From Solirubrobacterales bacterium (GTDB taxonomy: Bacteria > Actinomycetota > Thermoleophilia > Solirubrobacterales > Solirubrobacteraceae), in assembly GCA_016215085.1 (NCBI GenBank), contig JACRMD010000359.1, forward strand, positions 1 to 5,153: a DNA stretch of 5,153 nt, in the 5' to 3' direction. Of this stretch, positions 1 through 5,153 are shown one piece after another. The number at the start of each line of letters is the position of its first letter. Position 1 is the stretch's first letter. The notes under the pieces are model-generated. The model did not search any database. It was not told the DNA's origin and saw nothing but the letters and a program-made list of their open reading frames with translations. A program made the translations under genes and the position numbers.

Positions 1-669
1 GAACGGCGCGAGCGCCTGCAGGCTCTGCTCGACGACACGGCCGCCGGCCATCTCCAGCACGACGCCTACGCGCTCGCCGCCGTTGGCCTCACGCAGCGCG
101 GCGGTCAGGTCCTGGGCGCGGGAGTCCACGACGGCGTCGGCGCCCAGCCGCGTGGCCAGCGCGCGCTTGTCGTCGGAGGAGGCGACGCCGATGACGCGGC
201 CGGCGCCGAAGCGCTTGGCCAGCTGGATCGCCAGCGTGCCGACGCCGCCGGCCGCCGCGTGGACCACGACGCTCTCGCCCTGGCGCAGCTGTGCGCTGGT
301 GCGCAGCAGGTGCCAGGCGGTCGTGCCCTGGAGGACCAGCGCGAGCGCCTGCCCGTCGCTGACGCCGTCGGGCACCTCCCAGGAGGCAACTGGGTGCACC
401 ACCGCCTTCTCGGCGTAGCCGCCGCCCTGCACGAGCGAGACGATGCGGCGGCCGTCGGGCGTCGTGCCCACCACCTCGCCGCCGGGGATGAGCGGCAGCT
501 GCGACGGCGCGAGGTAGGAGTTCTCGGCCTGGTGGGTGTCGGCGTAGTTGAGGCCCGCGGCGCGGACGTCGACCACGACGAAGCCGCCCTCGGGCGCGAC
601 GGGGTCCTCCACCTCGCGGAGCTGCAGCACCTCGGGCCCGCCGAACTGGTCGATCCTGATCGCCTTCAT
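1..669 (-). CDS. Quinone oxidoreductase-like zinc-independent MDR dehydrogenase, 3' end beyond window
   Basis: This is the N-terminal 223 residues of an NADPH:quinone reductase / enoyl-reductase-like protein of the medium-chain dehydrogenase family. It probably transfers hydride from NADPH to a quinone or an alpha,beta-unsaturated carbonyl in the cytosol. The start MKAIRIDQFGGPEVL is the classic QOR N terminus. The GroES-like domain follows, with AAGLNYADTHQ (37-47) and PLIPGGEVVG (59-68). Next come LQGTTAWHLL (113-122) and the Rossmann nucleotide-binding loop HAAAGGVGTLAIQLAK (137-152), then GVASSDDKRALATRLGAD (161-178). No cysteine is seen in this part, so a structural-zinc alcohol dehydrogenase is unlikely. 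Family members are about 320-340 residues, so roughly a third lies left of base 1. The frame is open to the edge. It is divergent from the acyl-CoA dehydrogenase with only 36 bp between starts. The exact substrate cannot be told from sequence. Confidence 0.93.
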   Translation of the reverse strand, partial: MKAIRIDQFGGPEVLQLREVEDPVAPEGGFVVVDVRAAGLNYADTHQAENSYLAPSQLPLIPGGEVVGTTPDGRRIVSLVQGGGYAEKAVVHPVASWEVPDGVSDGQALALVLQGTTAWHLLRTSAQLRQGESVVVHAAAGGVGTLAIQLAKRFGAGRVIGVASSDDKRALATRLGADAVVDSRAQDLTAALREANGGERVGVVLEMAGGRVVEQSLQALAPF

Positions 670-705
670 GCCGGGTGCCTACCAGATCGGGGGATGATGC
701 CGGGC
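670..705. promoter_or_regulatory. Compact divergent promoter region
   Basis: Both the QOR-like gene (start at 669, minus) and the acyl-CoA dehydrogenase (start at 706, or 694/697, plus) must be expressed from this gap or from sequence inside the neighbouring genes. TACCAG at 680-685 (plus) and TAGGCA at 676-681 (minus) overlap and are weak -10 candidates. Neither has the usual final T, and no -35 box stands out. A run of five G at 689-693 could be a Shine-Dalgarno for the start at 706, with 12-nt spacing, which is long. Any -35 elements would fall inside the opposing genes' first codons. The position is certain, but the individual boxes are only suggestions. Confidence 0.3.
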
Positions 706-1917
706 ATGGACTTCGAGCTGACCGATCGCTGCCGCGACTTCCAGGAGCGCCTGACGGCGTTCATGGACGAGCGCGTCTACCCCGCCGAGGCCGTGTTCGA
801 GGAGCAGCTGCGCGCCGCCGGCGACCCGCACTTCGAGCCGCCGGTGATGGAGGAGCTCAAGGACGAGGCGCGGGCGCGGGGGCTGTGGAACCTCTTCCAC
901 CCCGACCCGCAGCACGGCCCCGGGCTGAAGGTCGCCGAGTACGCGCCGCTGGCCGAGATCATGGGGCGCAGCCCGATCGCCGCCGAGGCCTGCAACTGCT
1001 CGGCGCCCGACACGGGCAACATGGAGGTGCTGACCCTCTTCGGCACGCCGCAGCAGCAGGAGAGGTGGCTGCGCCCGCTGCTCGACGGCGAGATCCGCTC
1101 GGCGTTCGCGATGACCGAGCCCGAGGTCGCCTCGTCGGACGCCACCAACGTCCGCCTGTCGATCGCCCGTGACGGCGACTCCTACGTGCTCAACGGCCGC
1201 AAGTGGTGGACGTCGGGCGCGATGCGCGCCCGCTGCTCGATCTTCATCGTGATGGGCAAGACCGATCCGGACGGCCCGCCGCACCGGCAGCAGTCGATGG
1301 TGCTCGTCCCCCGCGACACGCCGGGCGTGACCGTGCTGCGCAACCTGCCGGTGTTCGGCTACGCCGACCAGGAGGGCCACGCCGAGGTCCTCTTCGAGGA
1401 CGTGCGCGTCCCGGCGACCAACCTCATCGCCAACGAGGGCGACGGCTTCCTCATCTCGCAGGCGCGCCTCGGCCCCGGGCGCATCCACCACTGCATGCGC
1501 GCGATCGGCGCGGCCGAGCGGGCGCTGGAGCTCATGTGCCGCCGCGCGCAGGAGCGCGAGACGTTCGGCGCGCCGGTGGCGACGCGCGGCAACGTCCAGG
1601 ACTGGATCGCCGAGTCGCGCATCGAGATCGAGATGGCGCGGCTGCTGACGATGAAGACCGCGTGGCTGATGGACACGGTCGGCAACAAGCACGCGCGCAC
1701 GGAGATCGCGGCGATCAAGGTCGCGGCGCCCAACGTGGCGCTGAAGGTCATCGACCGCGCGATCCAGGTCCACGGCGGCGGCGGGGTCAGCGACGACTTC
1801 CCGCTGGCGTCGATGTACGCCCACATGCGCACGCTGCGCCTGGCCGACGGGCCCGACGAGGTGCACAAGATGACGATCGCGCGGCGCGAGCTGCGCGCGC
1901 ACGCCCCGGCCGAGTAG
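706..1917 (+). CDS. Acyl-CoA dehydrogenase, ACAD10/ACAD11-like
   Basis: This is an FAD flavoenzyme of 403 residues, the normal length for the family, that should catalyse alpha,beta-dehydrogenation of an acyl-CoA and pass electrons to electron-transfer flavoprotein in the cytosol. The N-terminal helical domain begins MDFELTDRCRDFQERL. The first family signature is AMTEPEVASSDATN (135-148). The beta domain carries NGRKWWTSGA. The C-terminal domain has RETFG (284-288), whose Arg contacts FAD in the family, and QVHGGGGVSDDFPLA (354-368). The segment LADGPDEVHK is typical of the ACAD10/11 branch. At the position aligned with the catalytic Glu of medium-chain acyl-CoA dehydrogenase (YEGT) there is Asp381 (ADGP). 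In-frame ATGs also occur at 694 and 697; 706 was chosen because family members usually begin MDF. The gene is convergent with fprA across a hairpin. Chain length and substrate are not predictable; human ACAD10/11 act on 4-hydroxyacyl-CoAs. Confidence 0.95.
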   Translation: MDFELTDRCRDFQERLTAFMDERVYPAEAVFEEQLRAAGDPHFEPPVMEELKDEARARGLWNLFHPDPQHGPGLKVAEYAPLAEIMGRSPIAAEACNCSAPDTGNMEVLTLFGTPQQQERWLRPLLDGEIRSAFAMTEPEVASSDATNVRLSIARDGDSYVLNGRKWWTSGAMRARCSIFIVMGKTDPDGPPHRQQSMVLVPRDTPGVTVLRNLPVFGYADQEGHAEVLFEDVRVPATNLIANEGDGFLISQARLGPGRIHHCMRAIGAAERALELMCRRAQERETFGAPVATRGNVQDWIAESRIEIEMARLLTMKTAWLMDTVGNKHARTEIAAIKVAAPNVALKVIDRAIQVHGGGGVSDDFPLASMYAHMRTLRLADGPDEVHKMTIARRELRAHAPAE

Positions 1918-1927
1918 CCCGCCGCGC

Positions 1928-1972
1928 CGAGTGTCGACTTGATGCCGTGCCAGGGCATCAACTCGACACTCG
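1928..1972. terminator. Long inverted repeat, likely bidirectional terminator or dispersed hairpin element
   Basis: Two 19-nt arms, 1928-1946 and 1954-1972, are complementary except for one C-C mismatch (C1938 against C1962) and enclose a 7-nt loop, GTGCCAG. The hairpin fills the 59-bp gap between the convergent stop codons of the acyl-CoA dehydrogenase (1917) and fprA (1977). That is where a two-way transcription terminator is expected. It has no T tract on either strand, so it is not a canonical intrinsic terminator, although U-less hairpins are often proposed in high-GC actinobacteria. Its arms are less GC-rich than the surroundings, which fits an inserted or repeated element as an alternative. 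Confidence 0.65.
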
Positions 1973-1976
1973 CGCG

Positions 1977-3368
1977 TCAGTCGCGCGCGGCGGCGGCCGC
2001 CACGGCCGCGTCGAGCAACTCCTGCACGCGCGTGAGCTTCACGCGCGGGCGGCCCTGGGGCTCGCCGAGGCCCTTCTCGTGGCGGTCGATCGACTGCCAG
2101 CCCTCGTAGTCGACGAGGTGCGGCTGGCGCTCGACGAGGCGCTCGACGACCTCCTCGGCCGTGGGGCGCTCCGCCGCGAGGTCGAGCTTGCCCGCCTCGA
2201 GGTCCTCGAGCAGCGCGTCGACGGTCTCCTGGGCGCACTTCTTGTTGGTGCCGATGACGCCCGACGGGCCGCGCTTGATCCAGCCGGCGACGTAGGCGCC
2301 CTGCACGGGGCCGTGGTCGTCGACGATGCGGCCATCCTCGTGCGGGATCAGGCCGCGGGCGGCGTCGAAGGGCACGCCGGGCAGCGGCGTGCCGGTGTAG
2401 CCGATCGCGCGCAGGACGATGCCGGCCTCGATGACCTCGGTCTCGCCGGTGGCCTTCGCGCGCAGGCCGCCGCGCTCGTCGCGGACCAGCTCGTTGCGCA
2501 CGACCTTGACCGCCTCGACCCTGCCGTCGCCGAGGATCTCCACCGGCGAGCTGAGGAAGCGCAGCACGACGCGCTTGCGCTTGCCCGACGGCGCGCGCTG
2601 CGCGTACTCGCGCAGGATCTCGACGTTGCGCCTGGCGGTCGGCTCGAGCTCGTCCTCGCGCAGCTCCTCGGGGACGTCGAGGTCGGCGGGGTCGACGACC
2701 ACGTCGGCGTCGAGGAGCTCGCCCAGCTCGAGCAGCTCGGGGTTGGTGAACGCGGCCTGCTCGGGGCCGCGGCGGCCGAGGACGACGATCTCGGTGATGC
2801 TCGACGCGTCGAGGACCTCGAGCGCGTGGTCGGCGACGTCGGTGACCGCCAGCTCGTCGTGGGTGAGCGTGAGCATCCGCGCGACGTCGACCGCGACGTT
2901 GCCGTTGCCGATGACGACCGCGCGCTCGCCGGAGAGGTCGAAGTCGAGGTCGCGGTAGTCGGGGTGGCCGTTGTACCAGCCGACGAACTCGGTGGCCGAG
3001 ACGCTGCCGGGCAGGTCCTCGCCGGGGATGCCGCTCTTCTTGTCGCCCGACGTGCCGACGGCGTAGAGGACGGCGTCGTACCACGCGGCGAGGTCCTCCT
3101 GGCTGACGTCGCGGCCGACCTCGATGTTGCCGAAGAAGCGGAAGCCCGGCTGCAGCGCGGTCTTCTCGTACACGCGGGTGACCGACTTGATCTTCGGGTG
3201 GTCGGGCGCGACGCCGCCGCGCACCAGGCCCCACGGCGTCGGCAGCCGGTCGTAGACGTCGACCTCCACGGGACGCCCGGCCTGCTTGAGCAGGTGGCCG
3301 GCGGCGTAGAAGCCCGACGGGCCGGAGCCGATGATGGCGACGCGCAGGGGACGATCGAGCTCGGTCAT
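1977..3368 (-). CDS. fprA: Ferredoxin/adrenodoxin-like NADP+ reductase (FprA type)
   Basis: This 463-residue FAD enzyme, close to the roughly 456 of mycobacterial FprA, moves electrons between NADPH and a ferredoxin, typically to feed cytochromes P450 or other ferredoxin-dependent oxygenases in the cytosol. The FAD Rossmann motif is IIGSGPSGF (12-20). PTPWGLVR (43-50) and VAPDHPKIKSV (53-63) follow. The NADP domain has VIGNGNVAVDVAR (152-164) and Arg199-Arg200, which in FprA bind the NADPH 2'-phosphate. His57 and Glu214, the active-site pair described for M. tuberculosis FprA, fall at the same numbers here. The C-terminal FAD contact segment GWIKRGPSGVIGTNK (362-376) is intact. No fused ferredoxin domain is present, and no ferredoxin or P450 gene is in the window, so the partner is encoded elsewhere. 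The gene stands alone: convergent with the acyl-CoA dehydrogenase and divergent from the AraC-like gene. The ATG at 3368 has AGGGG directly abutting it, too close for a Shine-Dalgarno, so the message is probably leaderless. Confidence 0.97.
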   Translation of the reverse strand: MTELDRPLRVAIIGSGPSGFYAAGHLLKQAGRPVEVDVYDRLPTPWGLVRGGVAPDHPKIKSVTRVYEKTALQPGFRFFGNIEVGRDVSQEDLAAWYDAVLYAVGTSGDKKSGIPGEDLPGSVSATEFVGWYNGHPDYRDLDFDLSGERAVVIGNGNVAVDVARMLTLTHDELAVTDVADHALEVLDASSITEIVVLGRRGPEQAAFTNPELLELGELLDADVVVDPADLDVPEELREDELEPTARRNVEILREYAQRAPSGKRKRVVLRFLSSPVEILGDGRVEAVKVVRNELVRDERGGLRAKATGETEVIEAGIVLRAIGYTGTPLPGVPFDAARGLIPHEDGRIVDDHGPVQGAYVAGWIKRGPSGVIGTNKKCAQETVDALLEDLEAGKLDLAAERPTAEEVVERLVERQPHLVDYEGWQSIDRHEKGLGEPQGRPRVKLTRVQELLDAAVAAAAARD

Positions 3369-3376
3369 CCCCTGGA

Positions 3377-3382
3377 AGTGTA
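3377..3382 (-). promoter_or_regulatory. Putative -10 box of fprA
   Basis: Read on the minus strand this is TACACT, matching the TANNNT pattern of actinobacterial housekeeping promoters. It ends 8 nt before the fprA ATG, so transcription would begin at or next to the start codon and give a leaderless mRNA. I see no convincing -35 hexamer at 16-18 bp upstream (about 3399-3406). Confidence 0.4.
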
Positions 3383-3426
3383 CGGCCTCGCTAATCCTGA
3401 TCGCCTTTCGGGTATTTGCCCACCGG

Positions 3427-3432
3427 TAGCGT
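3427..3432 (+). promoter_or_regulatory. Putative -10 box of the AraC-like gene
   Basis: TAGCGT fits TANNNT and ends 7 nt before the GTG at 3440, the spacing expected for transcription starting on the initiation codon. This is the main reason for choosing that GTG over the TTG at 3416 or the ATG at 3467, none of which has a good Shine-Dalgarno. A -35 hexamer is not evident; the region 3404-3409 where it should lie is shared with the upstream part of the fprA promoter. Confidence 0.4.
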
Positions 3433-3439
3433 CCCGGCG

Positions 3440-4180
3440 GTGCCGGACGACCTCGTCATCGACCGCATGGCCGCCGGAGCTGCGGCCGACGTCGTCCTGC
3501 TCGACGGATTCGCGGTCGGCGAGGGACCGGTCCGCGAGCCGCACCGCCACGACTACCACGAGCTCGTCTGGGTGCGCGCGGGCGCGGGCGAGCACCGCGT
3601 CGACGGCCGCCCGGTGGCGGTGGTGCCGGGGACGGTGACCGTCATCGGGCGCGGCCAGGTCCACGTCTTCCGCTGGGCGCGCGACCTCCGCGGCGCCGTC
3701 GTGCGCTTCTCCGGCGAGCTGGTGGTCGGCGGGCCCGAGCGCGTGGCCACCGGCGCGCTGCTCGCCGGCGGCGGCGGGCGCGTCGTGCCGGTCCCCGAGG
3801 GCGCGGCCGGGCTGCTCGACGCGCAGGTCGGGGCGCTGCACGCCGAGCTGACGCGGCCGGCGGACCCCTTCTCCCCGGACCTCCAGCGCAACCTCGTCGC
3901 GACGCTGCTGCTGTGGCTCGAGCGCTGGCACGACGCCGCGCGCGCGGAGCGGACCGGCGCCGACGACGCCGACGCGCAGCTGCACCGCCGCTTCGTCGCG
4001 GTGCTCGAGCGCGACTTCGCCGCCCACCACGACGCCGCGCACTACGCCGACGCGCTCGGCGTCCCGGCCGCGGCGCTGTCCCGGGCGCTGGCGCGACGGA
4101 CCGGCCACTTCTCGCGCGCGTTCAAGCGCCATGCGGGCGAGCCGCCGCAGGCCTTCCGCGACCGCGTGCGCGGCGGCTGA
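3440..4180 (+). CDS. AraC-family regulator with internally shortened DNA-binding domain
   Basis: This 246-residue protein has an N-terminal cupin-like sensor domain and an AraC-type C-terminal domain. The sensor shows PHRHDYHELVWV (34-45) with His35, His37, His40 and Glu41, followed by VVPGTVTVIGRGQVHVF, a typical AraC-binding-domain barrel. The C-terminal domain has the first helix-turn-helix, HYADALGVPAAALSRALARRTG (201-222). It then jumps straight to HFSRAFKRHAGEPPQAFR (223-240), which is the recognition helix of the second helix-turn-helix and the family's terminal motif. A normal member has about 35-40 residues between these: the linker helix and the first part of the second helix-turn-helix. 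Usual total length is about 280-300. Frame and codon use are undisturbed. DNA binding is probably impaired or altered. It may once have controlled fprA (divergent) or the downstream CatE-like gene. The start was chosen from a leaderless-type -10 box; a TTG at 3416 would add 8 residues. Confidence 0.88.
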   Translation: MPDDLVIDRMAAGAAADVVLLDGFAVGEGPVREPHRHDYHELVWVRAGAGEHRVDGRPVAVVPGTVTVIGRGQVHVFRWARDLRGAVVRFSGELVVGGPERVATGALLAGGGGRVVPVPEGAAGLLDAQVGALHAELTRPADPFSPDLQRNLVATLLLWLERWHDAARAERTGADDADAQLHRRFVAVLERDFAAHHDAAHYADALGVPAAALSRALARRTGHFSRAFKRHAGEPPQAFRDRVRGG

Positions 4181-4244
4181 GAAGTCCATGCGTCCGCGCG
4201 GTTCGCCCATTCCGCGCGCGGCCGCCGTCGCCGATCCTCCAGGC
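4181..4244 (+). promoter_or_regulatory. Short leader before the CatE-like gene
   Basis: This 64-bp gap separates two genes on the same strand, so they could be co-transcribed. GATCCT at 4233-4238 ends 6 nt before the ATG at 4245 and is a weak -10 candidate for a separate leaderless transcript. No strong Shine-Dalgarno precedes that ATG. GAGAAG at 4179-4184 precedes an in-frame ATG at 4188 that would add 19 residues unlike the family N terminus. No hairpin was noticed. Confidence 0.2.
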
Positions 4245-5108
4245 ATGGCTCCGACGCTTCCCCCCGCCCTCCGCCTCGGGCCGGTCCACCTGACCGTCTC
4301 CGACCTCGACCGCTCCGTCGCGTGGTACCAGCGCTCGCTGGGCCTGCGCGTCCACGACCACGACGTCGCGACCGCCGCCCTCGGCGCCGGCGGCGAGGAC
4401 GTCCTCGTCCTGCACGAGGACCCCGCCGCGCGCCGAGCCGGCCGCCACGCCGGCCTGTACCACTACGCCCTGCTCTTCCCCACCCGCGAGGAGCTCGCCC
4501 GCGCCGCGCTGCGCCTGGCGCGCACCCACACGCCGATCGAGGGCGCCTCGGACCACGAGACCCACGAGGCGATCTACCTGCCCGACCCCGACGGCAACGG
4601 CATCGAGCTCGCCGCCGACCGCCCGCGCGAGGCGTGGCCCGAGCACCTCGGCTACGCCGGCGGCCCCAAGCCGCTGGACTTCGACGCGCTGCTGGCGACG
4701 GTCGCGGGCGAGGCGCCCGCCGACCAGGTCGAGCCCGGCCTGCGCGTCGGCCACCTGCACCTGCACGTGGGCGACCTGGAGCGCGGCCTGGCCTGGTACC
4801 GCGACGTGCTGGGCTTCGAGGTCCAGGCGCTGCTGCCCACCGCCGCCTTCGTCTCGGCCGGCGGCTACCACCACCACCTCGGCTTCAACATCTGGCGCGG
4901 CGAGGGCGTGCCCGCGGTGCCCGAGCACGTCGCCGGCCTGCGGCACTGGACCGTCCTGCTGCCCGAGGACGCCGACGTCGCCGCGGTCCGCGAGCGCGCC
5001 GCGGCCGCCGGCGGGGCCGTCGAGGAGCGCCCCTGCGGCGTGCTGCTGCGCGACCCGTGGGGGATCGCGCTGCTCGTGGCGACCGCGCCGGTGCCGGCCG
5101 CGGTCTAG
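4245..5108 (+). CDS. Two-domain VOC protein, CatE-like (catechol 2,3-dioxygenase / glyoxalase superfamily)
   Basis: The 287-residue length equals that of Bacillus subtilis CatE-type proteins (COG2514). VOC domain 1 (about 11-125) has LGPVHLTVSDLDRSVAWY (11-28, His15), GLYHYALLFP (70-79, His73) and LPDPDGNGIELAADRPREAW (112-131, Glu121). VOC domain 2 (about 167-280) has VGHLHLHVGDLERGLAWY (168-185), SAGGYHHHLGFNIWRG (204-219) and DPWGIALLVAT (270-280). These blocks match CatE closely from memory. CatE cleaves catechol by extradiol ring opening with Fe(II), but many family members are uncharacterised and may act on other vicinal-oxygen substrates. In domain 2 the last strand has Leu where domain 1 has the metal-ligand Glu; the B. 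subtilis protein, as I recall it, also lacks it, so this is probably a family trait. The start at 4245 puts the first VOC motif at the usual distance. The gene follows the AraC-like gene on the same strand and ends overlapping the next gene's stop. Confidence 0.9.
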   Translation: MAPTLPPALRLGPVHLTVSDLDRSVAWYQRSLGLRVHDHDVATAALGAGGEDVLVLHEDPAARRAGRHAGLYHYALLFPTREELARAALRLARTHTPIEGASDHETHEAIYLPDPDGNGIELAADRPREAWPEHLGYAGGPKPLDFDALLATVAGEAPADQVEPGLRVGHLHLHVGDLERGLAWYRDVLGFEVQALLPTAAFVSAGGYHHHLGFNIWRGEGVPAVPEHVAGLRHWTVLLPEDADVAAVRERAAAAGGAVEERPCGVLLRDPWGIALLVATAPVPAAV

Positions 5109-5153
5109 CGGGCCGGCGCGGAGCGCTCGTAGGCGGCGACCGCGGCGTCCAGC
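5105..5153 (-). CDS. C-terminal end of an unidentified minus-strand gene
   Basis: Read on the minus strand, the frame ending in TAG at 5107-5105 gives LDAAVAAYERSAPAR before the stop. Every codon ends in G or C, as in the surrounding genes, and the Ala-rich amphipathic tail is a plausible C terminus. Its stop and the stop of the CatE-like gene share the bases CTAG (5105-5108), a tail-to-tail arrangement common in dense actinobacterial genomes. Fifteen residues are too few to assign a family. Confidence 0.55.
   Translation of the reverse strand, partial: LDAAVAAYERSAPAR

Noticed and set aside
259..705. Upstream extension of the acyl-CoA dehydrogenase frame
   Set aside because: The added 149 residues lie antisense to the QOR-like gene and have no family similarity. 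The conserved N terminus begins at the ATG at 706.
679..3234. Open frame of 851 codons on the minus strand spanning the acyl-CoA dehydrogenase and fprA region
   Set aside because: Its translation is an Arg/Ala/Gly/Pro-rich, low-complexity string typical of an out-of-frame reading of GC-rich DNA. It crosses the hairpin and two genes with clear family motifs in other frames.
1203..3638. Open frame of 811 codons on the plus strand
   Set aside because: It runs antisense to fprA and out of frame with the acyl-CoA dehydrogenase and the AraC-like gene, with biased composition and no recognisable motif. Stop codons are simply rare at this GC content.
4188..4244. Earlier ATG start for the CatE-like gene with GAGAAG upstream
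   Set aside because: The extra 19 residues do not resemble family N termini, and the ATG at 4245 puts the first VOC motif at the usual distance.
3365..4246. 293-codon minus-strand frame opposite the AraC-like gene
   Set aside because: It is Arg/Ala/Val/Asp-rich shadow translation with no motif. The opposite strand has clear cupin and AraC motifs.
4122..4946. 274-codon minus-strand frame opposite the CatE-like gene
   Set aside because: It is a Val/Ala/Gly-rich shadow of the VOC gene with no domain of its own.

Overview
This is a 5.15-kb stretch of very GC-rich chromosomal DNA with tightly packed genes, short intergenic gaps and codons almost always ending in G or C. The strong resemblance of one gene to mycobacterial FprA, the acyl-CoA dehydrogenase of actinobacterial type and leaderless-looking gene starts suggest a high-GC actinobacterium. 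A Solirubrobacterales/Thermoleophilia-type soil organism is my best guess, but it is inference. No RNA gene, CRISPR array, insertion sequence or prophage signature was seen.

Layout, left to right: (1) bases 1-669, minus strand, the N-terminal 223 residues of a quinone-oxidoreductase-like (QOR) MDR-family dehydrogenase that runs off the left edge. (2) A 36-bp divergent gap. (3) 706-1917, plus strand, a complete acyl-CoA dehydrogenase related to the ACAD10/ACAD11 group. (4) A 59-bp convergent gap almost filled by a 19-bp-stem hairpin at 1928-1972. (5) 1977-3368, minus strand, a complete FprA-type ferredoxin/adrenodoxin-like NADP+ reductase. (6) A 71-bp divergent gap with two -10-like boxes placed for leaderless transcription. 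(7) 3440-4180, plus strand, an AraC-family regulator whose C-terminal DNA-binding domain seems to have lost about 35-40 internal residues in frame. (8) 4245-5108, plus strand, a two-domain VOC protein of the CatE (catechol 2,3-dioxygenase-like) type. (9) 5105-5153, the last 15 codons of a minus-strand gene whose stop overlaps the CatE-like stop in a shared CTAG.

The genes are mostly oxidoreductases: NAD(P)H-dependent reduction of an enone or quinone, acyl-CoA oxidation, NADPH-to-ferredoxin electron supply and possible aromatic or glyoxalase-type chemistry. That fits general lipid or xenobiotic catabolism, but the alternating strands mean there is no single operon and no shared pathway is proved. 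I see no convincing novel multi-gene system. The most unusual feature is the AraC regulator that keeps its cupin sensor and both ends of the DNA-binding domain but lacks the linker helix and the front half of the second helix-turn-helix.
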